Assembly (NCBI GenBank): GCA_024236175.1
Contig: JACKKY010000001.1
Coordinates: forward strand, 1,240,001 to 1,304,000
DNA from: Novosphingobium sp.
GTDB taxonomy: Bacteria; Pseudomonadota; Alphaproteobacteria; Sphingomonadales; Sphingomonadaceae
Length of the DNA: 64,000 bases
Direction: 5' to 3'
In this document: positions 16,509 through 24,573 of the stretch, one piece after another
How positions within the stretch are numbered: the first letter of the stretch is position 1
How the letters are laid out: each line of letters starts with the position of its first letter
Notes under the pieces: model-generated
Database searches by the model: none
What the model was told of the DNA's origin: nothing
The model's input: only the letters and a program-made list of their open reading frames with translations
Translations under genes and position numbers: made by a program

Positions 16509-18589
16509 CACGCGATATCCTGATCGGCGTGGATGTCGGTGGAACCTTCACCGATGCCGTCATCATCATCGACGGGGACAGCCACCGCGCCAAGTCCGCC
16601 AGCACCTATCCGGAAATCGGCCGCGGCGTTCTGGAATCGTGCAGGCTCGCGGCGCAATCGGCCGGGTTCGATTTTCGCGACATCCTGCCGCGCGTGCGCA
16701 AGTTCGGGCTGGGCACCACCGCCGTCACCAATGTCATCGCCACGCGCCGGGGCCTGCGCGTCGGCCTCGTCACCACCAGGGGCTTCGAGGAAGTGCTGCG
16801 GCTGGCGCGCGGCCGCACCCAGGAAGCGGACGGCTGGCTTACCTCGGTCGACCCGCTGGTGCAGCCCGGAGCGATCATCGGCATCGACGAAAGGATCGAC
16901 CGCAACGGCACCGTCCTCAAGCCGCTCGACCGCGAAGCCGTCATCGCCGCCGGCCGCCGCCTCGCCGACGAAGCGGGGGTCGAAAGCATCGCCGTTTCCT
17001 TCCTGTGGTCCTTCCTCAATCCCGAGCACGAGCGCGAAGCGGCGCGGCTGCTGCGCGAGACCCTTCCCGACATCCCCGTCACCGCCGGAGTCGAGCTGCG
17101 CCCGGTGATCCGCGAATACGAACGCACCACGCTGGCGGTGCTCAACGCCTACAGCATGGGCGCCTATGCCGGCGTCGACGATCTGGCGCGCGAACTGCGC
17201 GAATGCGGGCTCGCCGCGCCGGTGCTGCTGTGCCATTCGGGCGGCGGCGCGATCTCCGTCGAACAGGCGCGCGAACAGCCGGTCTGGCTTGCCGCGTCCG
17301 GGCCCGCGGCGGGCGTCGCGGCGGCGGCGCGCGTTGCCGACGCGGCCGGCGAAAGCAAGGTCCTGACCTGCGACCTGGGCGGCACGTCCTTCGACGTCGC
17401 CCATATCGTGAAAGGCGCACCGGCCCGGACCCAGCGCGGCGACCTGATGGGATACTGGACCGCACTGCCGCGCGTCGACGTCGAATCGGTCGGCGCCGGC
17501 GGCGGCTCGCTGACCTGGATCGACGAGCGCGGCATGCTGCGCGTCGGGCCGGCCTCGGCCGGCGCCATGCCCGGGCCGGTCTGCTACGGCCGCGGCGGCA
17601 CGCAGGCCGCGCTCACCGATGCGCTGGCGGTGCTCGGCTATATCGACCCCGGCAATTTCCTCGGCGGGACCATGCAGCTCGACCGCGACGGCGCGCTGCA
17701 GGCCAGCGCCCGGCTGGGCGAAGGGCTGGGGCTGGACGCGATCGAAGCGGCTTGGGGCGTGCGCGAGATCGCGGTCGCCGAAATGGTCAAGGCGGTGCGG
17801 GCGCGGCTTTCGACCCATGCGCTGGCGGCTCCCGAGCATTGCCTGGTCAGCTACGGCGGCTGCGGCGCGCTGTTCGCCGCCGAGGTCGCGCGCATGGCCG
17901 GCCTGCCCCGCGTGCTGATTCCCGAGCTCGCCTCGGTCCTGTCCGCCTATGGCGCGGCGACGATCGACATCCGGCGCGAGCGGCTCACCACCCTGCTCCT
18001 GAAGCTGCCCGGCGATGCTGACCTGATCGATGCGACCTTTGCCGAGCTGCGCGAAGCGGTGTGGCAGGACCTCGCCGCCGACGGCGTGCCCGAAGAGCAC
18101 CGCGAAGTGCGCTTCGAAGCCGACATGCGCTTTTTCCTGCAGCGCTGGGAACTGACCATCGCCTTTCCCGGCGATCCCGCGACCGGCGACGGCGGCAAGC
18201 AGGCCGAAGCAATCTTCCGCGAGGAATACCTGCGCCGCTTCGGGGCCGCATCGACGACCACGTCGGGCATCGTCGAGCTGGTCGGCATCCGCGCCATCGG
18301 CATCGGCCACATGGCGGGCGACGACATCGCCTCCGCCCGGTCTGCAGATTGCGAAGTCCGGACCGCCGAACCTGCGGGAGAGCGCGCGGTCAGTCTGCGC
18401 AGGGGGCTGGGAGCCGAGCAGGTTACGGTCTATGATGGCGCGAGCCTGGAGCCGGGAGACAGTTTCACCGGCCCGGCGCTGGTGGACGCCCCGGACACGA
18501 CGATCTGGGTGCCGCAGGCGATGACGGCGAGGATGGATGCCAACCGCACCCTGACGATCGAAGCCCAGGAAGGGGATACGAGGTCATGA
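16505..18589 (+). CDS. Hydantoinase/oxoprolinase family protein, subunit A
   Basis: This 694-residue protein belongs to the HyuA / N-methylhydantoinase A / acetophenone carboxylase family of ATP-dependent enzymes. The N-terminal ATP-binding DVGGTFTDAVI and the second DLGGTSFDVAHIV are the actin-like phosphate motifs of the family. SYGGCGALFA and the LSAYGAATIDIRRER segment are also typical. Enzymes of this group couple ATP hydrolysis to opening of lactam or hydantoin rings or to carboxylation. The start at 16505 gives the family length; its four-base overlap with an upstream short frame is noted separately. It overlaps the B subunit by ATGA, so translation is coupled. Confidence 0.9.
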   Translation: MTRDILIGVDVGGTFTDAVIIIDGDSHRAKSASTYPEIGRGVLESCRLAAQSAGFDFRDILPRVRKFGLGTTAVTNVIATRRGLRVGLVTTRGFEEVLRLARGRTQEADGWLTSVDPLVQPGAIIGIDERIDRNGTVLKPLDREAVIAAGRRLADEAGVESIAVSFLWSFLNPEHEREAARLLRETLPDIPVTAGVELRPVIREYERTTLAVLNAYSMGAYAGVDDLARELRECGLAAPVLLCHSGGGAISVEQAREQPVWLAASGPAAGVAAAARVADAAGESKVLTCDLGGTSFDVAHIVKGAPARTQRGDLMGYWTALPRVDVESVGAGGGSLTWIDERGMLRVGPASAGAMPGPVCYGRGGTQAALTDALAVLGYIDPGNFLGGTMQLDRDGALQASARLGEGLGLDAIEAAWGVREIAVAEMVKAVRARLSTHALAAPEHCLVSYGGCGALFAAEVARMAGLPRVLIPELASVLSAYGAATIDIRRERLTTLLLKLPGDADLIDATFAELREAVWQDLAADGVPEEHREVRFEADMRFFLQRWELTIAFPGDPATGDGGKQAEAIFREEYLRRFGAASTTTSGIVELVGIRAIGIGHMAGDDIASARSADCEVRTAEPAGERAVSLRRGLGAEQVTVYDGASLEPGDSFTGPALVDAPDTTIWVPQAMTARMDANRTLTIEAQEGDTRS

Positions 18590-20721
18590 ACTACCAGACG
18601 ACGATCGCGGACGATCCCATTGCGCCGGAACTGCTGCGCAGCCGGCTGGAAGCGATCGGCCAGGAAGCCGGCGCGGCCGTGCAGCAGACGGCGATCAGCC
18701 CGATCGTCACCGAGAGCAAGGACTACTCCGTCACCATCCTCGACGCCGACGGTTCGATCATCTCGGCGACCGGCCTGATCGAGATCCATTTCGGCGCGGT
18801 GATGAATGCGGTGCGCACCACCATCGAGGTCCACGGCGACACGATTGCCGAAGGCGACGTGTTCATCGCCAACGATCCGCACAACGGCGGCGGGCTCCAC
18901 CCGCAGGACATCGTCATCCAGCGCCCGGTCTTCGTCGACGGGCAACGCGTCGCCTGGGTCGCGCTGGCCGCGCACATGATGGACATGGGCGGCATGGTCC
19001 CCGGCTCCTCGGCGGTGAAGGCGACCGAATGCTACCAGGAAGCGCTGCGCCTGCCGCCGGTTCGCCTCATCCGCAACGGCGAGGAATGCGAGGACGTGTG
19101 GAACATCATGCGGATCAACATCCGCAGTTCCGACCTGATCGAAATGGACATGCGCAGCCTGGTGATCGGCGGCGCGGTCGCGGAGAGCAAGCTGGTCGAA
19201 CTGGTCCGCGAAATGGGGCTGCCGGCTTTCCGCTCGGCCAGCGAGTCATTGCTCGCAGGCGTGGAACGGGTGCTGCGCGAGCGGATCTCGCTGCTGGAAG
19301 ACGGCCACTACTACAGCACCGCCTGGATCGAATGGGGCGACGACGTGATGCGGGTGCCCTGCAATCTGGAAGTCGCGGGCGACCGGCTGATCTTCGACCT
19401 GAGCGAAGCACCGCCGCAAGTGCCGTTCTTCATCAACTCCAAGGAATACATCATCCGTGCCCAGCTCGGGCCCCGCACCCGCCAGCTGATCGCCCCGGGC
19501 CTGCCGTTCAACCAGCCGGTGCTCGACATCATCGAAATCGTCAGCAAGCCCGGCACCATCGTCAACTGCACGATGCCCGCGCCGATCGCGGCGGCGCATA
19601 TGGATGCGGCGATGGCGGTGTTCACCGCCGCCGGGCAATGCCTGCAGCTCGCGCTCTATGCGTCGCAGCAGGCCCAGGAGCGCGACAAGCAGATCGCGCC
19701 TTCGCTGGCGGCCTACGGCACCGGGCGCTGGACCTATCTCGACGAATTCGGGGTGCGCCGCGTCTATACGCTGATCGACGGCGCATTCAGCGGCAGCCCC
19801 GCGGCCAGCGACCGCGACGGCATCGACATCAAGTCTAGCCAGGTGCCCGGCGGCAACCAGCTCGAATACGGTGACGCCGAGATCCTGGAAGCGGCCTACC
19901 CGCTGCTGTTCCTTGAGCGGCGCGCCACCACCGGCTTCCACGGATATGGCCGCTACCGTTCGGGCGCGGGCTGCCAGCAGTCTTTCCAGGCGCACAACAC
20001 CGACACGCTGGTCGGCAACATGACCGGGACCCGGGCGTGGTTCCCGACCGGCGGCGCGGCGGGCGGCTATCCGGGCGCGACCATGCATTTCGAAGTGCGC
20101 CGCGCGGACGGACGCGTCGATCCGATCAGCATCCACGAAGTCGGCGTGGCGCTCGCGCCGGGCGACACTTTCGAGATGATGTGCGCCAGCGGCGGCGGGT
20201 ACGGCGACCCGCTCGACCGCGAGCCGCAAGCCGTACTGCAGGACCTGCGCGACAACCGGGTGGACGAGGCGATCGCCCGCGACATCTACGGCCTCGTCAT
20301 CGGCGAGGACGGCGAAATCGATGCGGCCGCGACCGAACACAAGCGGGAGGCGATCCGCCGCGACCGGCTGGGCCGGGCGAGCGCGCCCGCCTGCCCCGCC
20401 GAAGGCACGGTGGACAGCGACGCGCCAGCGGTTCCGCTCTATCCCGGCGTCGTCCAGCGCGGCAATCTGGCGGTGTCGGAATATTCGGGCGCGGTGCTGG
20501 CGGTCGCGCCCGGCAACTGGCTAGACGGCTGCCCGGTGCTCGACACCCATGTCGACGACCGGGCCGGGGGCACTATCGCGCGGGCCCATCTCGACCCCGT
20601 TTCGGGGCGGCTGCTCTATGTCGACGTGATCCGCAAGGGCGACGGGCCCGGTATCGAAATCAGCCCCGAACGATGGGCGAAGGCAGGCCATAACCTGCCA
20701 AGGGAAGGAGTGCCTCAATGA
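18586..20721 (+). CDS. Hydantoinase/oxoprolinase family protein, subunit B, with C-terminal extension
   Basis: This 711-residue partner of the A subunit shows family B landmarks: TAISPIVTESKDYSV, FIANDPHNGGGLHPQDI, AAHMMDMGGMVPGS and the glycine-rich GGGYGDPLDREPQAV. Family B proteins are usually about 520-600 residues. This one continues for roughly 110 residues after the usual end, with a segment (PLYPGVVQRGNLAVSEYSG, DTHVDDRAGG) reminiscent of the small third subunit that accompanies some acetone/acetophenone carboxylase-type complexes. It may be a fusion of the B and small subunits (inference). It overlaps the downstream deacylase by ATGA. Confidence 0.88.
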   Translation: MNYQTTIADDPIAPELLRSRLEAIGQEAGAAVQQTAISPIVTESKDYSVTILDADGSIISATGLIEIHFGAVMNAVRTTIEVHGDTIAEGDVFIANDPHNGGGLHPQDIVIQRPVFVDGQRVAWVALAAHMMDMGGMVPGSSAVKATECYQEALRLPPVRLIRNGEECEDVWNIMRINIRSSDLIEMDMRSLVIGGAVAESKLVELVREMGLPAFRSASESLLAGVERVLRERISLLEDGHYYSTAWIEWGDDVMRVPCNLEVAGDRLIFDLSEAPPQVPFFINSKEYIIRAQLGPRTRQLIAPGLPFNQPVLDIIEIVSKPGTIVNCTMPAPIAAAHMDAAMAVFTAAGQCLQLALYASQQAQERDKQIAPSLAAYGTGRWTYLDEFGVRRVYTLIDGAFSGSPAASDRDGIDIKSSQVPGGNQLEYGDAEILEAAYPLLFLERRATTGFHGYGRYRSGAGCQQSFQAHNTDTLVGNMTGTRAWFPTGGAAGGYPGATMHFEVRRADGRVDPISIHEVGVALAPGDTFEMMCASGGGYGDPLDREPQAVLQDLRDNRVDEAIARDIYGLVIGEDGEIDAAATEHKREAIRRDRLGRASAPACPAEGTVDSDAPAVPLYPGVVQRGNLAVSEYSGAVLAVAPGNWLDGCPVLDTHVDDRAGGTIARAHLDPVSGRLLYVDVIRKGDGPGIEISPERWAKAGHNLPREGVPQ

Positions 20722-22403
20722 GCGGTCTCGATCTGGTAATTCGCAACGGAATGGTGATCGACGGCACCGGCGCCGAAGGACGGATCGCCGATGTCGGCAT
20801 TGCCGGCGGCCGCATCGCCGAAATCGGCAAGATCGCGCCCAACGGCGCGCAGGTGATCGACGCCGAAGGCCATGCGGTGACGCCCGGCTTCATCGACGGC
20901 CACACCCACATGGACGCGCAGGTGAACTGGGATCCGCTGGGCACCAACAGCTGCTGGCACGGCGTGACCACCGTGGTGATGGGCAATTGCGGCTTTTCGG
21001 TCGCACCGATGCGCAAGGGCGCCCAGCATCTCGTCGCCCGCAATCTCGAACGCGCCGAGGATATCTCCGGCGCGGCCATGGAAGCCGGCATCGACTGGAA
21101 GTGGGAAGGCTTCGACCAGTATCTCGACACGGTCGACGCCTTGCCCAAGGGCATCAACTATTCCGCCTATGTCGGCCATTCGGCGCTGCGCACCTGGGCA
21201 ATGGGCGAACGCGCCTTCGAGGAGGAAGCCGGCGAGGACGACCTTGCGGCGATGAAAGGCGAGCTCAACCGCGCTCTCGATGCCGGGGCGATCGGCTTTT
21301 CGACATCGCGCAGCTTCGCCCACGAGACTTCGGACGACAGGCCGGTCGCCTCGCGGCTCGCCACCCGGGACGAAGTGGGCGAGCTGGTCTGCGAGATGAA
21401 GGGGCGCAAGGGTGCCGTCTTCGAGCTCGCGCAGGAATTCGTGCTGCCCGGAACGCCGGAAGGCGACGAATTCTACACCTGGCTGCGCGACGTGACGGTG
21501 CGCAGCGGCGTCACCACCACCTACGGCGTGCTCGGCAGGGTCTGGGCCGACCAGCTGAAGGAAATCGAAGCCACGCAAGCGGCAGGCGGGCGGATGGTGG
21601 CGCAAACCCACTCGCGCGGTGTCAGCACCATCAGTTCGTTCCGCACATCCTTCCCCTTCGACAACCAGCCGGTGTGGAAGGAATTCCGCACCAGGCCGCT
21701 CGATGCGCAGCTTGAAGGGCTGAAAGACCCGGCCACGCGCGAGGCGCTTGTCGATGCGGTGAAGAACGCCGTCTACGGGCGCGCGATCGGCGCCGAGTCC
21801 CGCCCGCCAGAATGGGACGAATACTATTATTACGACACACCGCTGCCGCCTTATCGCTCGCTGGGCGAGATGGCGGCCGAACGCGGCGTCCATCCGATCG
21901 AGGTGCTGATCGACGAGGCGGTCGCCACCGATCTCGACGCGCTGTTCATGCAGTACCTGACCAGGACATCCGACGAGGAAACCGTCGCGGTGATGCGCCA
22001 TCCCAGCTCGGTGATGACCTTCTCGGATTCGGGCGCGCATGTCGGCCAGATCGCCGATTCCTCGATCCAGAGCCACCTGATCGCCTATTTCTGCCGGGAA
22101 AAGCAGATGCTTTCCCTGCCGGAGGCCGTCGAAATGATCACCAGCCGCGCCGCACGCGCCTGGGGCTTCTCCGACCGGGGCGTGATCCGCGAGGGCAACG
22201 CCGCCGACATCAACATCCTCGATCCCGGGACCTTCGGCCCGTTGCTGCCGGAAGTGGTCCATGACCTTCCCACCGGCGCGCGCCGCCTCGCCCAGCGTTC
22301 CACCGGCATGAAGGCCACGATCGTCGGCGGCAAGGTGGTGATCGAGAACGGCGAACATACGGGGACGCTTTCCGGGCAGCTGCTCCGGCGGGCCGACCAC
22401 TAG
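20718..22403 (+). CDS. N-acyl-D-amino-acid deacylase (D-aminoacylase) family amidohydrolase
   Basis: This 561-residue protein has the amidohydrolase core motif GFIDGHTHMDAQ near residue 60, the structural GVTTVVMGNCGFSVAP typical of D-aminoacylases, FSTSRSFAHETSDDR in place of the usual TGL-type motif, and MTFSDSGAHVGQIADSS near residue 440 with the second metal-site aspartate. GFSDRGVIREGNAADINI is the usual C-terminal motif. It would hydrolyse an N-acyl or carbamoyl bond, a logical step after ring opening by the hydantoinase-type complex. The ATGA overlap with the B subunit shows it belongs to the same operon. Confidence 0.88.
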   Translation: MSGLDLVIRNGMVIDGTGAEGRIADVGIAGGRIAEIGKIAPNGAQVIDAEGHAVTPGFIDGHTHMDAQVNWDPLGTNSCWHGVTTVVMGNCGFSVAPMRKGAQHLVARNLERAEDISGAAMEAGIDWKWEGFDQYLDTVDALPKGINYSAYVGHSALRTWAMGERAFEEEAGEDDLAAMKGELNRALDAGAIGFSTSRSFAHETSDDRPVASRLATRDEVGELVCEMKGRKGAVFELAQEFVLPGTPEGDEFYTWLRDVTVRSGVTTTYGVLGRVWADQLKEIEATQAAGGRMVAQTHSRGVSTISSFRTSFPFDNQPVWKEFRTRPLDAQLEGLKDPATREALVDAVKNAVYGRAIGAESRPPEWDEYYYYDTPLPPYRSLGEMAAERGVHPIEVLIDEAVATDLDALFMQYLTRTSDEETVAVMRHPSSVMTFSDSGAHVGQIADSSIQSHLIAYFCREKQMLSLPEAVEMITSRAARAWGFSDRGVIREGNAADINILDPGTFGPLLPEVVHDLPTGARRLAQRSTGMKATIVGGKVVIENGEHTGTLSGQLLRRADH

Positions 22404-22447
22404 GCGCGGCGCGCCACCGCTGCGGACATTCGCCGAGGGGGACAGCT

Positions 22448-24076
22448 TTGGCCGAATTCGACTACGTGATCGTCGGCGCGGGCTCGGCCGGCTGCGTTCT
22501 CGCCAGCCGGCTGAGCGAGGACCCCGGCGTCAGCGTCGCCCTGCTCGAAGCGGGGCCGGGCGATGTCCATCCCTATGTCAGCATGCCGCGCGGCGTGGGC
22601 AAGCTGATGTCGATGCCCTCGCACATGTATTTCTACATGACGCAGCCGGAGGCGCACACCGGCATGCGGCCCGACGTCTGGCTGCGCGGCAAGCTGGTCG
22701 GCGGCTCGTCCTCGGTCAACGGCATGGTCTGGGTCCGCGGCCAGCCCGCCGATTACGAGGCGCTCGCGAAGCAGGCCGGCGAGGACTGGAACTGGGAACA
22801 GTTCTCCCGGGCCTATGAAGAAATCGAGAACCACGAACTCGGACCCGGACCGACGCGCGGCGGCAACGGCCCGTTGCGCATTTCGCTGCCGACCACGAAG
22901 AACGCGCTGACCGAAGCGATCAACGCCGCCGGCGAGGCCATGGGCTGGCCGGTCAAGCAGGACGTCAACGCGCCGGATGCGGGCGACGGCGTCGGCTACA
23001 TGCCGCGCACGATCTGGCGCGGAAAGCGGCAGAGCGCGTCGGTCGCCTTCCTCAGGCCCGCCAGGTCCCGCCCCAACCTGACCGTGCTGACCGGCGCGGT
23101 CACCGACCGGGTATTGCTCGACGGCAGGCGCGCAACCGGCGTCGAGATCCTCGAGGGCGGCGAGCGCCGCACGATCACGGCGCGGCGCGAAGTGATCGTC
23201 TCGGCCGGCGCGGTGGCGAGCCCGGGCGTGCTGGAACGATCCGGCATCGGCAGGCCCGACGTGCTCGAACCGTTGGGCATTCCCTTGCTCCATGCCCTGC
23301 CCTCGGTCGGCGAAGGGGTGAGCGAACACCGCGCGTTGCGCATGCAGTGGCGCCTCGGCAAGCCGCTGTCCTACAATCGCGACTACGAAGGGCTGCGGCT
23401 CGCCTGGAACGTGCTGCGATACTACCTCACCGGCGACGGGCCGATGTCGGTGGCGGCGATCGACATGCGCGCCTGTTTCCGCAGCAGCCCCGGGCTCGAC
23501 CGTCCCGATATCCAGACCCAGTTCGGCCTGTTCAGCTGGGACGTCTCGGGCGAGGCAGGAGGCAGCGGGCTCGAGAAGGAGCACGGTTTCTGCGCCGTGA
23601 CCAATCCGATCAGCCCGGCTTCGCTCGGATCGATCCATATCCACTCGCGCGATTCGCACGAGCTGCCGGCGATCGTCGCCAATTACGGCGTCGCCGAGAA
23701 AGACCGCGCCGCCACCGTCGCCGCCGCGCGGCTGCTGCGCCGCTTCGCCGAGCAGGAACCTCTGCGCCGGCTGGTCGTCACCGAAACGCTGCCGGGACCC
23801 GATGCGCAGAGCGACGAGGACATCCTCGCTTCGCTGGACCAGTTCGGCTGCGCCGGCATGCATACGGTCGGCAGCTGCCGGATGGGCAAGGACGAGGCCT
23901 CGGTGGTCGATCCCGACTTGCGCGTTCGCGGGATCGAGGCGCTGCGTGTCGTCGATGCCTCCGTGTTTCCGGTCATTCCCTCGGGCAACACCAATGCGCC
24001 GGTGCTTGCGCTGGCATGGCTGGCCGCCCGGAAGATCGCGGCGGATGCGCCGCGCGCTTCGAAACCAGAGACCTAG
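22448..24076 (+). CDS. GMC-family FAD-dependent oxidoreductase
   Basis: This 542-residue protein has the FAD-binding VIVGAGSAGCVLASRLSED at the N-terminus, the GMC signature LVGGSSSVNGMVWVRG and the C-terminal active-site region MHTVGSCRMG with PSGNTNAPVLALAWLAA. Family members oxidise alcohols such as choline or other primary and secondary alcohols. The start is TTG at 22448, supported by a GAGGGGG ribosome-binding site seven bases upstream; there is no suitable ATG. It follows the deacylase by 44 bases and belongs to the same catabolic operon; the substrate is probably a degradation intermediate (inference). Confidence 0.9.
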   Translation: MAEFDYVIVGAGSAGCVLASRLSEDPGVSVALLEAGPGDVHPYVSMPRGVGKLMSMPSHMYFYMTQPEAHTGMRPDVWLRGKLVGGSSSVNGMVWVRGQPADYEALAKQAGEDWNWEQFSRAYEEIENHELGPGPTRGGNGPLRISLPTTKNALTEAINAAGEAMGWPVKQDVNAPDAGDGVGYMPRTIWRGKRQSASVAFLRPARSRPNLTVLTGAVTDRVLLDGRRATGVEILEGGERRTITARREVIVSAGAVASPGVLERSGIGRPDVLEPLGIPLLHALPSVGEGVSEHRALRMQWRLGKPLSYNRDYEGLRLAWNVLRYYLTGDGPMSVAAIDMRACFRSSPGLDRPDIQTQFGLFSWDVSGEAGGSGLEKEHGFCAVTNPISPASLGSIHIHSRDSHELPAIVANYGVAEKDRAATVAAARLLRRFAEQEPLRRLVVTETLPGPDAQSDEDILASLDQFGCAGMHTVGSCRMGKDEASVVDPDLRVRGIEALRVVDASVFPVIPSGNTNAPVLALAWLAARKIAADAPRASKPET

Positions 24077-24129
24077 GCGCTTATCTCGCCTTCCGGAAAT
24101 CGCGCGAGGCAACCAGGAGAGCAATCGAC

Positions 24130-24501
24130 ATGTTCAAGATCATCTGGCTGCTGAAGCGCAAGGACGGCGTCAGCTTCGAGCAGTTCCGCGACCACTACGA
24201 GAACAGCCACTCCGTGCTCGGCAGGAAATATTTCGGCCATCTCATGCTGGGGTACCGGCGCAATTACAATCTCGCCCACCAGGCAGGCGGCCATGCCAGC
24301 GCGGCGGGCATGAGACTGTCGGAGTATGACTGCATCGCCGAATGGGAGCTGCGCGACGAGGAAGCCTTCGGCGAATTCAAGCGCATCTTCGCCGACAAGG
24401 AAATCAGCCGGATCTTCCTCGACGACGAGGAGCATTTCCTCGACAGCCAGTCCACCAGGCTGGTGATCTGCGACACGCAGGATACCGGCACGGCCGACTG
24501 A
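24130..24501 (+). CDS. Small EthD-like (dimeric alpha/beta barrel) protein
   Basis: This 123-residue protein starts MFKIIWLLKRKDGVSFEQFRDHYENSH, the characteristic opening of the EthD / dimeric alpha-beta barrel family. EthD was first seen next to a P450 for ether-fuel degradation, and relatives often accompany degradation enzymes; their chemistry is usually unknown, though some act as decarboxylases or cyclases. The ATG has AGGAGAG nine bases upstream and lies 53 bases after the GMC gene. It is the last gene of the rightward run and is followed by a hairpin. Confidence 0.75.
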   Translation: MFKIIWLLKRKDGVSFEQFRDHYENSHSVLGRKYFGHLMLGYRRNYNLAHQAGGHASAAGMRLSEYDCIAEWELRDEEAFGEFKRIFADKEISRIFLDDEEHFLDSQSTRLVICDTQDTGTAD

Positions 24502-24536
24502 TCCGCCCCGACGCGGCCGACCGGCTTGGGTAGCGG

Positions 24537-24561
24537 CCCGGCGCCGCAAGGCGGCGCTGGG
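24537..24561. terminator. Bidirectional stem-loop between convergent genes
   Basis: The arms CCCGGCGCCGC and GCGGCGCTGGG form an 11-bp stem (one G-T pair) with a three-base loop. It sits between the end of the EthD-like gene and the end of the TonB-dependent receptor. There is no T-run, so it is a hairpin barrier rather than a textbook intrinsic terminator. Confidence 0.5.
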
Positions 24562-24573
24562 CATCTCTACCGC

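Noticed and set aside
14337..16605. Long minus-strand frame opposite the crotonase and TauD genes
   Set aside because: Both plus-strand genes have clear family motifs and ribosome-binding sites; the minus-strand frame has neither.
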